Positions 1-7,176 are shown, numbered from the stretch's first letter. The stretch: 8,030 nucleotides of DNA from S144-45 sp015494035 (GCA_027057345.1 JALUIX010000115.1:1-8030); one strand, 5' to 3'. Notes: generated by a model from the letters alone, not told the origin. Numbers and translations are program-made.

Positions 1-681
1 GTGGTGGGCATTGGCGGCGTGGGCAGTTGGGCCGCCGAAGCGCTGGCCCGCAGCGGGGTGGGGCGTCTCACCCTGATTGATGCAGACGACATTTGCGAAA
101 CCAATATCAACCGCCAGTTGCATGCACTGCAAAGCACCATTGGCCAGCCCAAGGTGCAGGCCATGCGACAACGCATCAAGGACATCAATCCACAGGCGCG
201 TGTGGACGCGGTGGAAAGTTTTCTCTTGCAGACTAACGCCGAGTCCTTGCTGGCCGAGGTGCCGGATTATGTCATCGACGCCATCGATAACGTCAAAAGC
301 AAATGCGTGCTCATTGCCCATTGCCGGGCACAGGGCATACCCATTACCACCGTGGGCGCGGCTGGCGGCAAGACCGACCCGACCCAGGTCACCATGGCGG
401 ATCTGGGCCGTGCTTACGGCGACCGCCTGTTGGCCAAGTTGCGGGTCAACCTGCGCCGCCACTGGGGGTTCCCGCGCTATGAAGGGCGCAAATTTCACGT
501 CAACTGCGTGTATTCTCCGCAGCCAGTTCAACACCCACGCGCCGGTGAAGCCACAGCCGGGCTGGCGCTGGACTGCGCCACGGGCTTTGGCACGGCAGCC
601 CATATGACCTCAGTGTTTGGCATGCAGGCCGCTGCCGCGGCCATTGAAAGCCTCGTTGCCAAGCCTGAATCCATGGCTTGA
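1..681 (+). CDS. tcdA: tRNA threonylcarbamoyladenosine dehydratase TcdA (CsdL/YgdL), 5'-truncated by the window
   Basis: This is an E1-like (ThiF/MoeB/UBA fold) ATP-dependent enzyme that dehydrates t6A37 in ANN-decoding tRNAs to the cyclic form ct6A. The fragment opens inside the nucleotide-binding glycine motif (VVGIGGVGSWAAEAL). It continues with the acidic strand end LTLIDADD, the ATP-contacting TNINRQ motif, and YVIDAIDNVKSK, which carries the Asp expected to bind Mg-ATP. The C-terminal part has the family segments GAAGGKTDPTQ, NCVYSP and DCATGFGTAAHMTSVFG. By alignment from memory with the 268-residue E. coli protein, about 34 N-terminal residues lie upstream of base 1. The GTG at base 1 is therefore an internal Val codon and not a start. 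The frame is open to TGA at 679-681 with no sign of decay. In E. coli tcdA sits next to csdA-csdE; whatever lies upstream here is not visible. Confidence 0.93.
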   Translation: MVGIGGVGSWAAEALARSGVGRLTLIDADDICETNINRQLHALQSTIGQPKVQAMRQRIKDINPQARVDAVESFLLQTNAESLLAEVPDYVIDAIDNVKSKCVLIAHCRAQGIPITTVGAAGGKTDPTQVTMADLGRAYGDRLLAKLRVNLRRHWGFPRYEGRKFHVNCVYSPQPVQHPRAGEATAGLALDCATGFGTAAHMTSVFGMQAAAAAIESLVAKPESMA

Positions 682-782
682 CGTTTTTTGTCCATGCTGG
701 CAAGAAATGCCCCTTGAATCGTCCTTTGAAAAGCGCTGTTGATTGATTGGTGCTGTTTTCTTGCCCTTTTTGAACGTCCCTC

Positions 783-811
783 TTGTGCTTTTAGCCCATT
801 ATAACTATCCT
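783..811 (+). promoter_or_regulatory. Weak candidate sigma-70 promoter for the C25 protease gene
   Basis: TTGTGC at 783-788 and TATCCT at 806-811 are separated by 17 bp. They match the -35 consensus at 3 of 6 positions and the -10 at 4 of 6. The overlapping TATAAC at 800-805 has a better -10 sequence but no partner at the right distance. Initiation near 818 would fall inside the tandem repeat just downstream. This is inference from spacing only. Confidence 0.22.
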
Positions 812-812
812 C

Positions 813-838
813 TTTGATATTCATTTTTGATATTCATT
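813..838. repeat. Perfect tandem repeat, 2 x 13 bp, before the C25 protease gene
   Basis: The unit TTTGATATTCATT occurs twice head to tail, at 813-825 and 826-838, without a mismatch. It ends 5 bp before the first plausible ATG at 844. Position and AT-rich content suggest a binding site for a regulator or a slippage-prone element in the 5' leader. The repeat unit of 13 bp is not a multiple of 3, but it lies upstream of the likely start, so a change in copy number would alter leader spacing and not the reading frame. Confidence 0.75.
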
Positions 839-843
839 GGTCA

Positions 844-3800
844 ATGGCGCAGCTGGCACCTGTTATGCGAAAAATCTCTATGCTCTACAAATGGCGCATC
901 TTTCTGGTCATTCTTCTGGCTGGCTTTCTGGCCCTGCCTGTCATGGCTGGCGGCCATCAGGCACTGATCAAGGCCTATGGCCGTGCCAGCCCCACCTCGT
1001 TTGGTGGATACACGGTCTCTGCTGCAGGGCTTAATCAATATTACGTGATCGGTGTTGAAGTGCCTCCTGGCGCGGCACAGCTGGTGATCGATATTTTTGA
1101 TGCGGATCTGGGTGCCGGGGGCAATGCGGACATCAGTGGGGACCGGGACAATCAAAATAATGGGGCCTGGGACAGCTTTTATATCTACACGCTCTATGAT
1201 CCCCAGCTTAATTTCATCCCGGTGGCCAATTACAACTATTTTTACGGTGACGCTGTCAGTCCGCCAGGGGCAGATAATGCCTGGACAACGTTCTATTCAA
1301 TACCCAATCCGCAAGCCGGGCATTGGCTGGTGGTGGTGTACCCTTATCCGCCAACCGCTGCCGGAGGTGCGGGTGCATCCGATGATCTGAACGCCTTCGG
1401 TGTACGGGCTCATGATGGTGACCCGGGGGCAGGTGGGGTGGAATTCAATACCTACATGATCGCGCCCATCCCCATTGGCACCAATGGTATTCCCGGCCCC
1501 ACCCAAAGCTCGGCCCGACACACCGTGTATCCCTATGTGACCTCCGGCTGCGAATTGAACACGCATGATTTTGATTCGGACGTGCCCAATTTACCCGCGG
1601 GGACGCCACCGCTGGAAACGCAAATCCAGTTGACCAACCGCACCGGAGCGTATTCCCACACGGTCACACAGGCTACCATGAGCGGCCAGGATGTGTGGGT
1701 GAATAACACGGTCGGCCCGGATGCCGGAGGTGAGCCTTCAGGCACTGACTTTCTGCGGGACGGCATGGGCATCTGGAGTGGTCTGTTGGTGGCCAATGAA
1801 CAGGGCACTGGTGGCGCCACAGCCGGTGCCAACTACAACGAAGTGATTATCGCCAACTTCAACAACTCCACGCCCGTGCCCAGCGACGCAATGGAAGCGG
1901 ACACTTTCCGCTGGTACCTGCCCACTGATGCAAATTCGGCACCCGTAAAAACCTATGTGACCCAACGGGTGAATTTCTGGTCAGGCCCCAATCCACCCGT
2001 GCTGGGGCAAACCACGGAAGTGGAAATAGAAATCGAAGTCTTTAACCCCACAGCCTTTCCCGTCACTTTTTCAGCGGCCGATAATGACGTGGTTCGCAGC
2101 CAGATACCGGCAGTGCCGGAACTGACGTTTGTGGGTGGATCAGTGACTGTCAGCCAGGGAACCGCCCCGGGCACCGGCGGCCTGGCGATTCCACCGGCCG
2201 GTGGCAGCGGTACGCTGGAATGGGACCCGGGTATTATCCCGCCTGTCAGCAGTGCCCTGCTCACCTATCGCATTGCCGTCACACCCAGCACCGTCGGCCA
2301 GCGCATCGCGGTCACGGGCACACCGGCAGCCGGTGGCACTACGGCCGATTTTGTCGACCACACCGGCAACCGCAATTCGACCTTTGCCAATTACACCTTT
2401 GGCCCCTTGTGTGAACTGGCGGTGACCGAATCCCAACCAGTGCCAACGCCGGTTTACCTCAGCTATGTCCTGCTGTCTGCTCAGCCCGAGCAATACCGGT
2501 TGCAATGGTCCACGGCTTTTGAGGCGGGCAATCTGGCCTTTCGAATTTACAACAGCAAAGAGGACTCAGCTGATCACCTGCTGACCGAAGTGCCCGTAGA
2601 GACCACCGGTACTATCGCCGGTGCGGACTATGCAGTGAATTTGCCCAAAGGCGATTGGCGAGAAGTCTGGATCATGGATGTGGCACTGGATGGAACGCAA
2701 ACCTGGCACGGCCCTTTCCGCCTGGGACAGCCTTTTGGATCACCGCCCGTGCAACGCCTGAGCCGAACAGAAGCCCAGCCTGAAAGCACACGGGAGGGCA
2801 GGTCGGGCAGCCCAGCCATTCCATCGAGTGTACTGCGCCAGCGAGCCGACTGGCAGAAACAACAGGCCGTACCGGAACTGGATCTGATCACCGATCAGGC
2901 CGGGGTTTACCGGGTGTCTTTCGATGAACTGAAAGCGTTGGGATATGACTACACCGGCATGAATTCTGCCCACTTGCGACTGTCTGCCGACGGCCAGGCA
3001 GTGCCAGTGATTTACAACCGGCAGCACAACGGGATGATCCGATCCGGGGACTACTTTGAATTTATTGCCAGCCAGCGCAAAACCCTTTACAGCAGCCAGA
3101 AGGCCTATCGCCTGTCATCGGGCAATGCCATGCTGGGTGAGGATATGGGCAGTTCATCGCCAAATGACTTGCCACCGGCCACCGGTGAGTTTGCCGGTTG
3201 GCAGCACACGGTGTTTGAAGAAGACTCAGCCTACAGCTTTTCATCACCGGACACTCAGGACGACCCCTGGTATTGGCGCAGTTATCTGGTCCGGTCGCAA
3301 GCGGTGACTGACAGTCTGAACTTTACGTTGCCCAATGTGGACCCCAGCCAACCTTATGCCTTGCAGTTGAGCTTATGGACCATGACCGACTGGCCGGATG
3401 TGTTACATGATCACCACCTGCAGGTGGCCATTAACGGCGTGCCAATACTGGACGCACTGGCCGAAGGCATGGGTCAGCAAAACCTGATGGGCCAGATACC
3501 TGCCGGTGTCTTGCGAGCGGGCGTAAATACCCTGGAGCTGCGCTTCCCTGCCGATACCGGCGTGGCCTATGAGCTGAATTACCTGGACGCCTTTGGCATC
3601 GGGGGTGTCACCGGTATCGACAGCCAGCAGGTACTTGCCAATGGCCAAGTGAACTTTCCCAGAAAACGCGACAACGATGCCCAGCCACTGACCGATGATA
3701 TCCTTTATCGTCACTCCTTTGACAGCGGTGTGAATCAGCTATGCCAGCTGGGCCCGTGCCGATCCTTGCGGCTGGCAGGCCAGGCAGACTTGGTCGCCTA

Positions 3801-5022
3801 CCAGCACTCAGAACAACGCTTATGGCGAATCGTGCCGGCTTCAAGTGCAGACACTGGTAATCAGGAACAGGTGTTGACCGTGCGTCCCCAAAGCCTGGCA
3901 GAAACCTGGCTGGTGGCCACCAATGCTTTCCATCGTCCTGTGGTCCGCCCCGCTGCCACTGGCCGTATTGACCTGAATGCCGATACTGACTTGCTGGTAA
4001 TCGCTGCACCCCAGTTTGTGGATGCGCTGCAACCGTGGGTCTTGCGCCGTCAGCAACAGGGGCACACGGTGAGCGTGGTTTCTGTGGATGACATCTACCA
4101 TCAGTTCAGTAACGGCATTGTGGATGCCAACGCCCTGCGTGACTTCATTGCCGAATCGGCAGGCACGCACCCCATTGATAACATTCTTTTGGTGGGGGCC
4201 GACAGCTATGATTACCAAAACAAGCTCGGTCTGGGACAAACGGTGGTTTTGCCCGGTTTGTACGCAGCCACCAGCCAGTACGTGCGCTATGCGCCGGTGG
4301 ACGCCAGCTTTGGTGACATTGATGCCGATGGGGTGCCCGAAGTGGCCATCGGTCGCTGGCCAGTGCGGACCCTTAATGAATTGCAGGCGTTGATAGACAA
4401 AACCCTGGCGTTTGAACAAAAGGCTTCCAGCCAGGCCGCCATCAGCAGTGTTATGTTGACCGACGCCAATGACGGGGACACAGACTTTTCCGAACTGGCA
4501 AACCGGCAACAGCCCGTATTGCCCATGCCCTGGAATCAACAACGGATTGACGGCAATCAGCCCGAAGCCCAGGCCGACTTCAGGCACAGCCTGAGTCAGA
4601 ACCCGTTGCTGGTGGAATACCTGGGTCATTCCAGCGCCACGCAGTGGTCGGCACAGGGTTTTCTCAGCAGTGGAGAGGTGCAGGCACTGGAAAATGACGG
4701 CCTGTCCATGTGGTTTCAGTGGGGCTGCTGGAACAACTACGCCGTCTCGCCGCTGTTTGTTTCCCTGTCGGAAGCCCTGCTGAACGCAGCAAATGGCGCA
4801 GTCCTCACCGTGGGCGCCACGGCCATTACGGACGCCAAAGTCGAGCTGGCGTTACGGGCCCAGTTCCTGTCCGGGCTGAGTCAGGGGCTGAGCGTGGGCC
4901 AAGCCCTGGTGCGGGCCAAAGCCAAGTTGTTGAACGGGTCTGGAAAAAACGCACAGCACTTGCAAGACGTGCTAGCTGGCATTACCATTCTGGGGGACCC
5001 GAGCCTGCGCCTGGTCTATTGA
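844..5022 (+). CDS. Large exported C25-family (gingipain-like) cysteine peptidase, multidomain
   Basis: The product is 1392 residues if translation starts at ATG 844. ATGs at 865 and 880 are alternatives, and none has a clear Shine-Dalgarno. A TTG at 814 also extends the frame but lies inside the tandem repeat. Residues 1-35 form a Sec signal peptide: a basic region (RK, KWR), a hydrophobic core (FLVILLAGFLAL), and probable cleavage after PVMA. Residues about 38-235 are a beta-rich, acidic, Gly/Asp-rich module, and about 375-520 resemble a DUF11/CARDB-like beta-sandwich (GQTTEVEIEIEVFNPT). About 536-640 contains an LQWSTAFEAGNLAFRIYN strand pattern like Fn3-type repeats of secreted proteins. 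From 678 the sequence (GVYRVSFDELKALGYD) resembles the region preceding C25 domains. The catalytic domain spans about 1050-1392: LLVGADSYDY, an acidic loop DIDADGVPE leading to AIGRWPVRT, His1262 in YLGHSS, Cys1295 in WGCWNN, and terminal ILGDPSLRLVY. C967 and C972 may form a small disulfide. Substrate and final location are unknown; the fold assignment rests on motifs. Confidence 0.85.
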   Translation: MAQLAPVMRKISMLYKWRIFLVILLAGFLALPVMAGGHQALIKAYGRASPTSFGGYTVSAAGLNQYYVIGVEVPPGAAQLVIDIFDADLGAGGNADISGDRDNQNNGAWDSFYIYTLYDPQLNFIPVANYNYFYGDAVSPPGADNAWTTFYSIPNPQAGHWLVVVYPYPPTAAGGAGASDDLNAFGVRAHDGDPGAGGVEFNTYMIAPIPIGTNGIPGPTQSSARHTVYPYVTSGCELNTHDFDSDVPNLPAGTPPLETQIQLTNRTGAYSHTVTQATMSGQDVWVNNTVGPDAGGEPSGTDFLRDGMGIWSGLLVANEQGTGGATAGANYNEVIIANFNNSTPVPSDAMEADTFRWYLPTDANSAPVKTYVTQRVNFWSGPNPPVLGQTTEVEIEIEVFNPTAFPVTFSAADNDVVRSQIPAVPELTFVGGSVTVSQGTAPGTGGLAIPPAGGSGTLEWDPGIIPPVSSALLTYRIAVTPSTVGQRIAVTGTPAAGGTTADFVDHTGNRNSTFANYTFGPLCELAVTESQPVPTPVYLSYVLLSAQPEQYRLQWSTAFEAGNLAFRIYNSKEDSADHLLTEVPVETTGTIAGADYAVNLPKGDWREVWIMDVALDGTQTWHGPFRLGQPFGSPPVQRLSRTEAQPESTREGRSGSPAIPSSVLRQRADWQKQQAVPELDLITDQAGVYRVSFDELKALGYDYTGMNSAHLRLSADGQAVPVIYNRQHNGMIRSGDYFEFIASQRKTLYSSQKAYRLSSGNAMLGEDMGSSSPNDLPPATGEFAGWQHTVFEEDSAYSFSSPDTQDDPWYWRSYLVRSQAVTDSLNFTLPNVDPSQPYALQLSLWTMTDWPDVLHDHHLQVAINGVPILDALAEGMGQQNLMGQIPAGVLRAGVNTLELRFPADTGVAYELNYLDAFGIGGVTGIDSQQVLANGQVNFPRKRDNDAQPLTDDILYRHSFDSGVNQLCQLGPCRSLRLAGQADLVAYQHSEQRLWRIVPASSADTGNQEQVLTVRPQSLAETWLVATNAFHRPVVRPAATGRIDLNADTDLLVIAAPQFVDALQPWVLRRQQQGHTVSVVSVDDIYHQFSNGIVDANALRDFIAESAGTHPIDNILLVGADSYDYQNKLGLGQTVVLPGLYAATSQYVRYAPVDASFGDIDADGVPEVAIGRWPVRTLNELQALIDKTLAFEQKASSQAAISSVMLTDANDGDTDFSELANRQQPVLPMPWNQQRIDGNQPEAQADFRHSLSQNPLLVEYLGHSSATQWSAQGFLSSGEVQALENDGLSMWFQWGCWNNYAVSPLFVSLSEALLNAANGAVLTVGATAITDAKVELALRAQFLSGLSQGLSVGQALVRAKAKLLNGSGKNAQHLQDVLAGITILGDPSLRLVY

Positions 5023-5043
5023 TTCCGCTCTGCTATTGCGGAA
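5023..5043. repeat. Small inverted repeat directly after the C25 gene stop codon
   Basis: TTCCGC at 5023-5028 and GCGGAA at 5038-5043 can pair as a 6-bp stem with a 9-nt loop, starting at the base after the TGA. No T-run follows, so it does not look like an intrinsic terminator. It could stabilise a 3' end or be chance. Confidence 0.4.
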
Positions 5044-5119
5044 CCCCTGGCACGTAAATCCTTCCTGGTCCCTTGCTGCACAGGCGTGATTTGTTCGCCC
5101 GGCGCAAGCCAACTGTCTC

Positions 5120-5124
5120 TGGAG
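5120..5124 (+). promoter_or_regulatory. Ribosome binding site of aroB, decides its start
   Basis: TGGAG at 5120-5124 sits 5 nt before ATG 5130. The frame is open further upstream to a TTG at 5073, but those 19 residues are not aroB-like. The RBS and the match to family N-termini favour 5130. Confidence 0.7.
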
Positions 5125-5129
5125 CCTGC

Positions 5130-6272
5130 ATGAACACAGCCGAGTCCGAACGCCTTGTGACCATCCCCTTGGGTCAGCGCAGTTATCCGGTGGTGCTGAG
5201 CCACGATCTGAGCACAGGCCAGGCCAGTGACATTCTGGCAGCACAACTGGCTGGCAGGCCAGTGGCCCTCATCAGCAATGAGACGGTCTGGCCATTGCAT
5301 GGAGAAACGCTGCTGAACGCGGTTCGTCAGGCCGGGCCTGCACAAAGTACGGCATTTATTCTGCCCGATGGTGAAGAAAATAAAACGCCCCAACAATGGC
5401 TGCGGATACTGGATCACCTGGCAGAAAACGGCGTAACGCGTGACGGCGTGCTGGTGGCACTGGGTGGGGGCGTGGTCTGTGACATGACCGGCTTCGCCGC
5501 CGCTTGCTGGATGCGCGGGATCGAATTCATACAGGTGCCCACCACCTTGCTGGCGCAGGTGGATGCGTCGGTGGGCGGCAAAACCGGCATCAACCACCCG
5601 GCCGGTAAAAACCTCATTGGCGCCTTTCACCAGCCTTCGGCGGTGCTGGCCAATACCGAATTTCTGGCCACATTGCCGGAACGGGAGTATCTCAGCGGCC
5701 TGGCCGAGGCCATCAAGTACGGTTTTATCCAGTCGGCGGAATTTGTGCATTGGTTGCGTCAGCACCGGCAGGCGCTGTTGCGCCGGGACCCGGAAATACT
5801 GGATCAGCTGGTGGAGCAATGCTGCCGCTTCAAGGCGGACGTGGTGCAGCAGGACGAAACCGAGAAAGGCCGCCGCGCCTTGCTGAATCTGGGCCATACC
5901 TTCGGCCATGCCATCGAGAACCTTGGCCAGTACCGCGATCTCCTGCACGGGGAGGCCGTGGCCATTGGCACGGTCATGGCCGCCCGGTTGTCCGAGCGCT
6001 TGGGGCTGGCCCCCGCTGGCCTGAGTCAGGAAGTGACCGCCGCCTTAAAAGACCTGAACCTCCCCACGGGCCTGCCCCAGCCAGCGGCCGAAGCAGAAAC
6101 CCGGCGTTATTCCCCACAGGCATTGTTGCAACGCATGCGGCTGGACAAGAAGGTCAGCCAGGGCAAACACCGCCTGGTGCTGATGCGGGGTCTGGGTCAG
6201 GCAACCCTTGCCGAAGGCATCGCCGAAGCGGATATCCTGCCTGTGCTGGAGTCGTTCTGCCAGGCCGTTTGA
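5130..6272 (+). CDS. aroB: 3-dehydroquinate synthase AroB
   Basis: AroB converts DAHP to 3-dehydroquinate, the second step of the cytoplasmic shikimate pathway, using NAD+ catalytically and a divalent metal (Zn or Co). The product is 380 residues, close to the roughly 360 usual for the family. Motifs appear in order: DGEENKT (80-86), which belongs to the NAD/substrate region; GGGVVCDMTGFAA (from 112), the nucleotide-binding glycine loop; and PTTLLAQVDASVGGKTGIN followed by KNLIGAFHQP, the substrate-binding core. The metal ligands are Glu193 in SGLAEAIKYG, His256 in GHTFGHAIE and His273 in LHGEA. These three keep the spacing of E. coli E184, H247 and H264 with a constant offset of nine. The gene starts 107 bp after the C25 gene with no obvious terminator between, so read-through is possible. 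Its usual partner aroK is not upstream but convergent downstream. Confidence 0.97.
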   Translation: MNTAESERLVTIPLGQRSYPVVLSHDLSTGQASDILAAQLAGRPVALISNETVWPLHGETLLNAVRQAGPAQSTAFILPDGEENKTPQQWLRILDHLAENGVTRDGVLVALGGGVVCDMTGFAAACWMRGIEFIQVPTTLLAQVDASVGGKTGINHPAGKNLIGAFHQPSAVLANTEFLATLPEREYLSGLAEAIKYGFIQSAEFVHWLRQHRQALLRRDPEILDQLVEQCCRFKADVVQQDETEKGRRALLNLGHTFGHAIENLGQYRDLLHGEAVAIGTVMAARLSERLGLAPAGLSQEVTAALKDLNLPTGLPQPAAEAETRRYSPQALLQRMRLDKKVSQGKHRLVLMRGLGQATLAEGIAEADILPVLESFCQAV

Positions 6273-6298
6273 TTGCCAATGAATCCGATGAGTGAATA

Positions 6299-6898
6299 CT
6301 AGCGACGGGCTTTCAGTTTCGGCTTGAGTCGCTTGTAGACTTCGCGTGCCATGTGATAGGCCGAGTCACCGGTGGTGGGCACGGTCACATCACTGACCGA
6401 TTCATACAGGGGGTTGCGTGCCTGGGCCATTTCCTGCAGGCGTTGTTCCCGGTCGGGCACCTGCAGCAGCGGGCGGCGCTTGTCGTGACTGAGGCGAAAC
6501 AGTTGCCGTTCCACCGAGGTTTGCAGGTAAACCACCAGTGCCTGTTTGCTGGCCAGTAACTGGCGGTTTTCCGGCACCACCACCACGCCTCCGCCGGTGG
6601 CAATCACCGCCTGCGGGCGCGAGAACAGTTCACGCAACATCTGGCTTTCGCGATGCCTGAAGCCGGTTTCCTTCTCGATTTCAAAAATCAGGTTGACGCT
6701 CACGCCCGTGGTTTTTTCCAGCTCTTCATCCACGTCATAAAAAGGCAGGTGTAAAAAACTGGCCAGGCGGCGTCCCACCGTGGTTTTTCCCGCGCCAGTG
6801 GGCCCCACCAACACCACATGCGGGCGTCGTGGCTGGCCGGCGGCGGGTTTATGTTGTTTTTTTCGGGCAGTGATCACAGAAAGGGGGTTGGTGTGCAT
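6299..6898 (-). CDS. aroK: Shikimate kinase AroK
   Basis: Shikimate kinase phosphorylates the 3-hydroxyl of shikimate with ATP, the fifth step to chorismate. From ATG at 6898 the product is 199 residues. Walker A is GPTGAGKT (32-39), with Thr where E. coli AroK has Ser. The shikimate-binding segment FYDVDEELEK carries Asp55 and Asp57, then FEIEKETGFRHRE carries the binding Arg, TGGGVV (102-104) is the Gly triplet, DKRRPLL is the lid, and ARNPLYE provides the C-terminal Arg161. The frame runs open to a TTG at 6967, but that part is unlike kinase sequence. Even from 6898 the Walker loop lies about 21 residues later than in E. coli AroK (173 aa). This gives a basic N-terminal tail (ARKKQHK, RRPH) of unknown role. 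The Shine-Dalgarno before 6898 is weak. The gene is convergent with aroB and divergent from pilA. AroK versus AroL cannot be separated with certainty. Confidence 0.94.
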   Translation of the reverse strand: MHTNPLSVITARKKQHKPAAGQPRRPHVVLVGPTGAGKTTVGRRLASFLHLPFYDVDEELEKTTGVSVNLIFEIEKETGFRHRESQMLRELFSRPQAVIATGGGVVVVPENRQLLASKQALVVYLQTSVERQLFRLSHDKRRPLLQVPDREQRLQEMAQARNPLYESVSDVTVPTTGDSAYHMAREVYKRLKPKLKARR

Positions 6899-6961
6899 TG
6901 CGCTGAATCTTAGCAAACTGATGCATTTTTGGGTAAAAAACGCGGCATGGGGCCAAAAAAC

Positions 6962-6976
6962 TGACAAATTTTGTCA
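6962..6976. promoter_or_regulatory. Perfect inverted repeat upstream of pilA, candidate activator (PilR-like) site
   Basis: TGACAAA and TTTGTCA form perfect 7-bp arms around a single T. The centre lies about 88 bp upstream of the predicted pilA transcription start, a typical distance for a sigma-54 activator. Both arms contain a TGTC core, the element reported for PilR at the Pseudomonas aeruginosa pilA promoter. The assignment to PilR is inference. The site also overlaps the minus-strand TTGACA. Confidence 0.5.
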
Positions 6977-6985
6977 ATCCGTGGG

Positions 6986-7004
6986 CGCAAAACCGGATTT
7001 TGCG
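6986..7004. repeat. Second inverted repeat upstream of pilA
   Basis: CGCAAAA at 6986-6992 pairs with TTTTGCG at 6998-7004 around a 5-bp CCGGA centre. It begins 10 bp after the first inverted repeat and ends 26 bp before the -24 element. It could be a second protein-binding site or a terminator-like hairpin for leftward or rightward transcripts. There is no extended T-run. Confidence 0.45.
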
Positions 7005-7030
7005 TAATACGCTGGCGGTGATATGACCGT

Positions 7031-7046
7031 TGGGCCGCTAATTGCC
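7031..7046 (+). promoter_or_regulatory. Sigma-54 (RpoN) -24/-12 promoter of pilA
   Basis: The sequence TGGGCCGCTAATTGCC keeps the GG and GC dinucleotides exactly 10 bp apart, the invariant sigma-54 spacing. It matches the TGG, CG and TTGC parts of the consensus TGGCACG-N4-TTGC. Initiation is predicted near 7057, giving a leader of about 134 nt. Sigma-54 with the PilS/PilR two-component system drives pilA in Pseudomonas and relatives, which supports the call. Confidence 0.7.
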
Positions 7047-7092
7047 CCCTTTTGTGACGCAGTTAACACTTGGTGACAACTTAAATTTGCAT

Positions 7093-7136
7093 CCGCCCAC
7101 GGTGGCGGCTATTCTTGTCAGCAATGGATGGTTGCT
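7093..7136 (+). other. Small inverted repeats in the pilA 5' leader
   Basis: CCGCC at 7093-7097 can pair with GGCGG at 7104-7108 (6-nt loop). AGCAA at 7120-7124 can pair with TTGCT at 7132-7136 (7-nt loop). Both would lie in the predicted untranslated leader between the sigma-54 start and the ribosome binding site. The stems are short, so a regulatory role is a guess. Confidence 0.3.
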
Positions 7137-7176
7137 CACGGAAGAGTGCCCCAGAAAACGATTTATCAAAACCAAT

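Larger units (their letters stand above)
682..843. other. Intergenic spacer between tcdA and the C25 protease gene
   Basis: This 162-bp spacer is visibly richer in A+T than the flanking genes. I see no convincing stem plus T-run terminator after tcdA and no RNA gene. Its notable contents are a weak sigma-70-like promoter candidate and a perfect 13-bp tandem repeat, listed separately. Confidence 0.6.

Noticed and set aside
1..3. GTG at base 1 as the true start of tcdA
   Set aside because: It falls inside the glycine-rich nucleotide-binding strand. Family members have about 34 more residues before it, so the gene is cut by the window.
814..843. TTG at 814 as start of the C25 protein
   Set aside because: It lies inside the tandem repeat, adds ten residues in front of an already long signal-peptide n-region, and has no Shine-Dalgarno.
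3841..4629. Minus-strand frame of 262 codons opposite the C25 catalytic domain
   Set aside because: It is a shadow of the C25 reading frame. It has no motifs, and the opposite strand carries the conserved peptidase residues.
5023..5043. Intrinsic terminator between the C25 gene and aroB
   Set aside because: The stem has only 6 bp with a 9-nt loop, and no T-run follows it.
5016..5948. Long minus-strand frame of 310 codons opposite aroB
   Set aside because: It is antisense to a clearly coding aroB with all family motifs. The translation shows no recognisable domain.
5750..6295. Plus-strand frame of 181 codons overlapping the aroB 3' half
   Set aside because: The Gly/Pro/Arg-rich translation is typical of an out-of-frame reading of a GC-rich gene.
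6949..6977. Sigma-70 promoter for aroK from the perfect TTGACA on the minus strand
   Set aside because: At 16-18 bp downstream the sequence is GC-rich (GGCCCC) with no -10 likeness.
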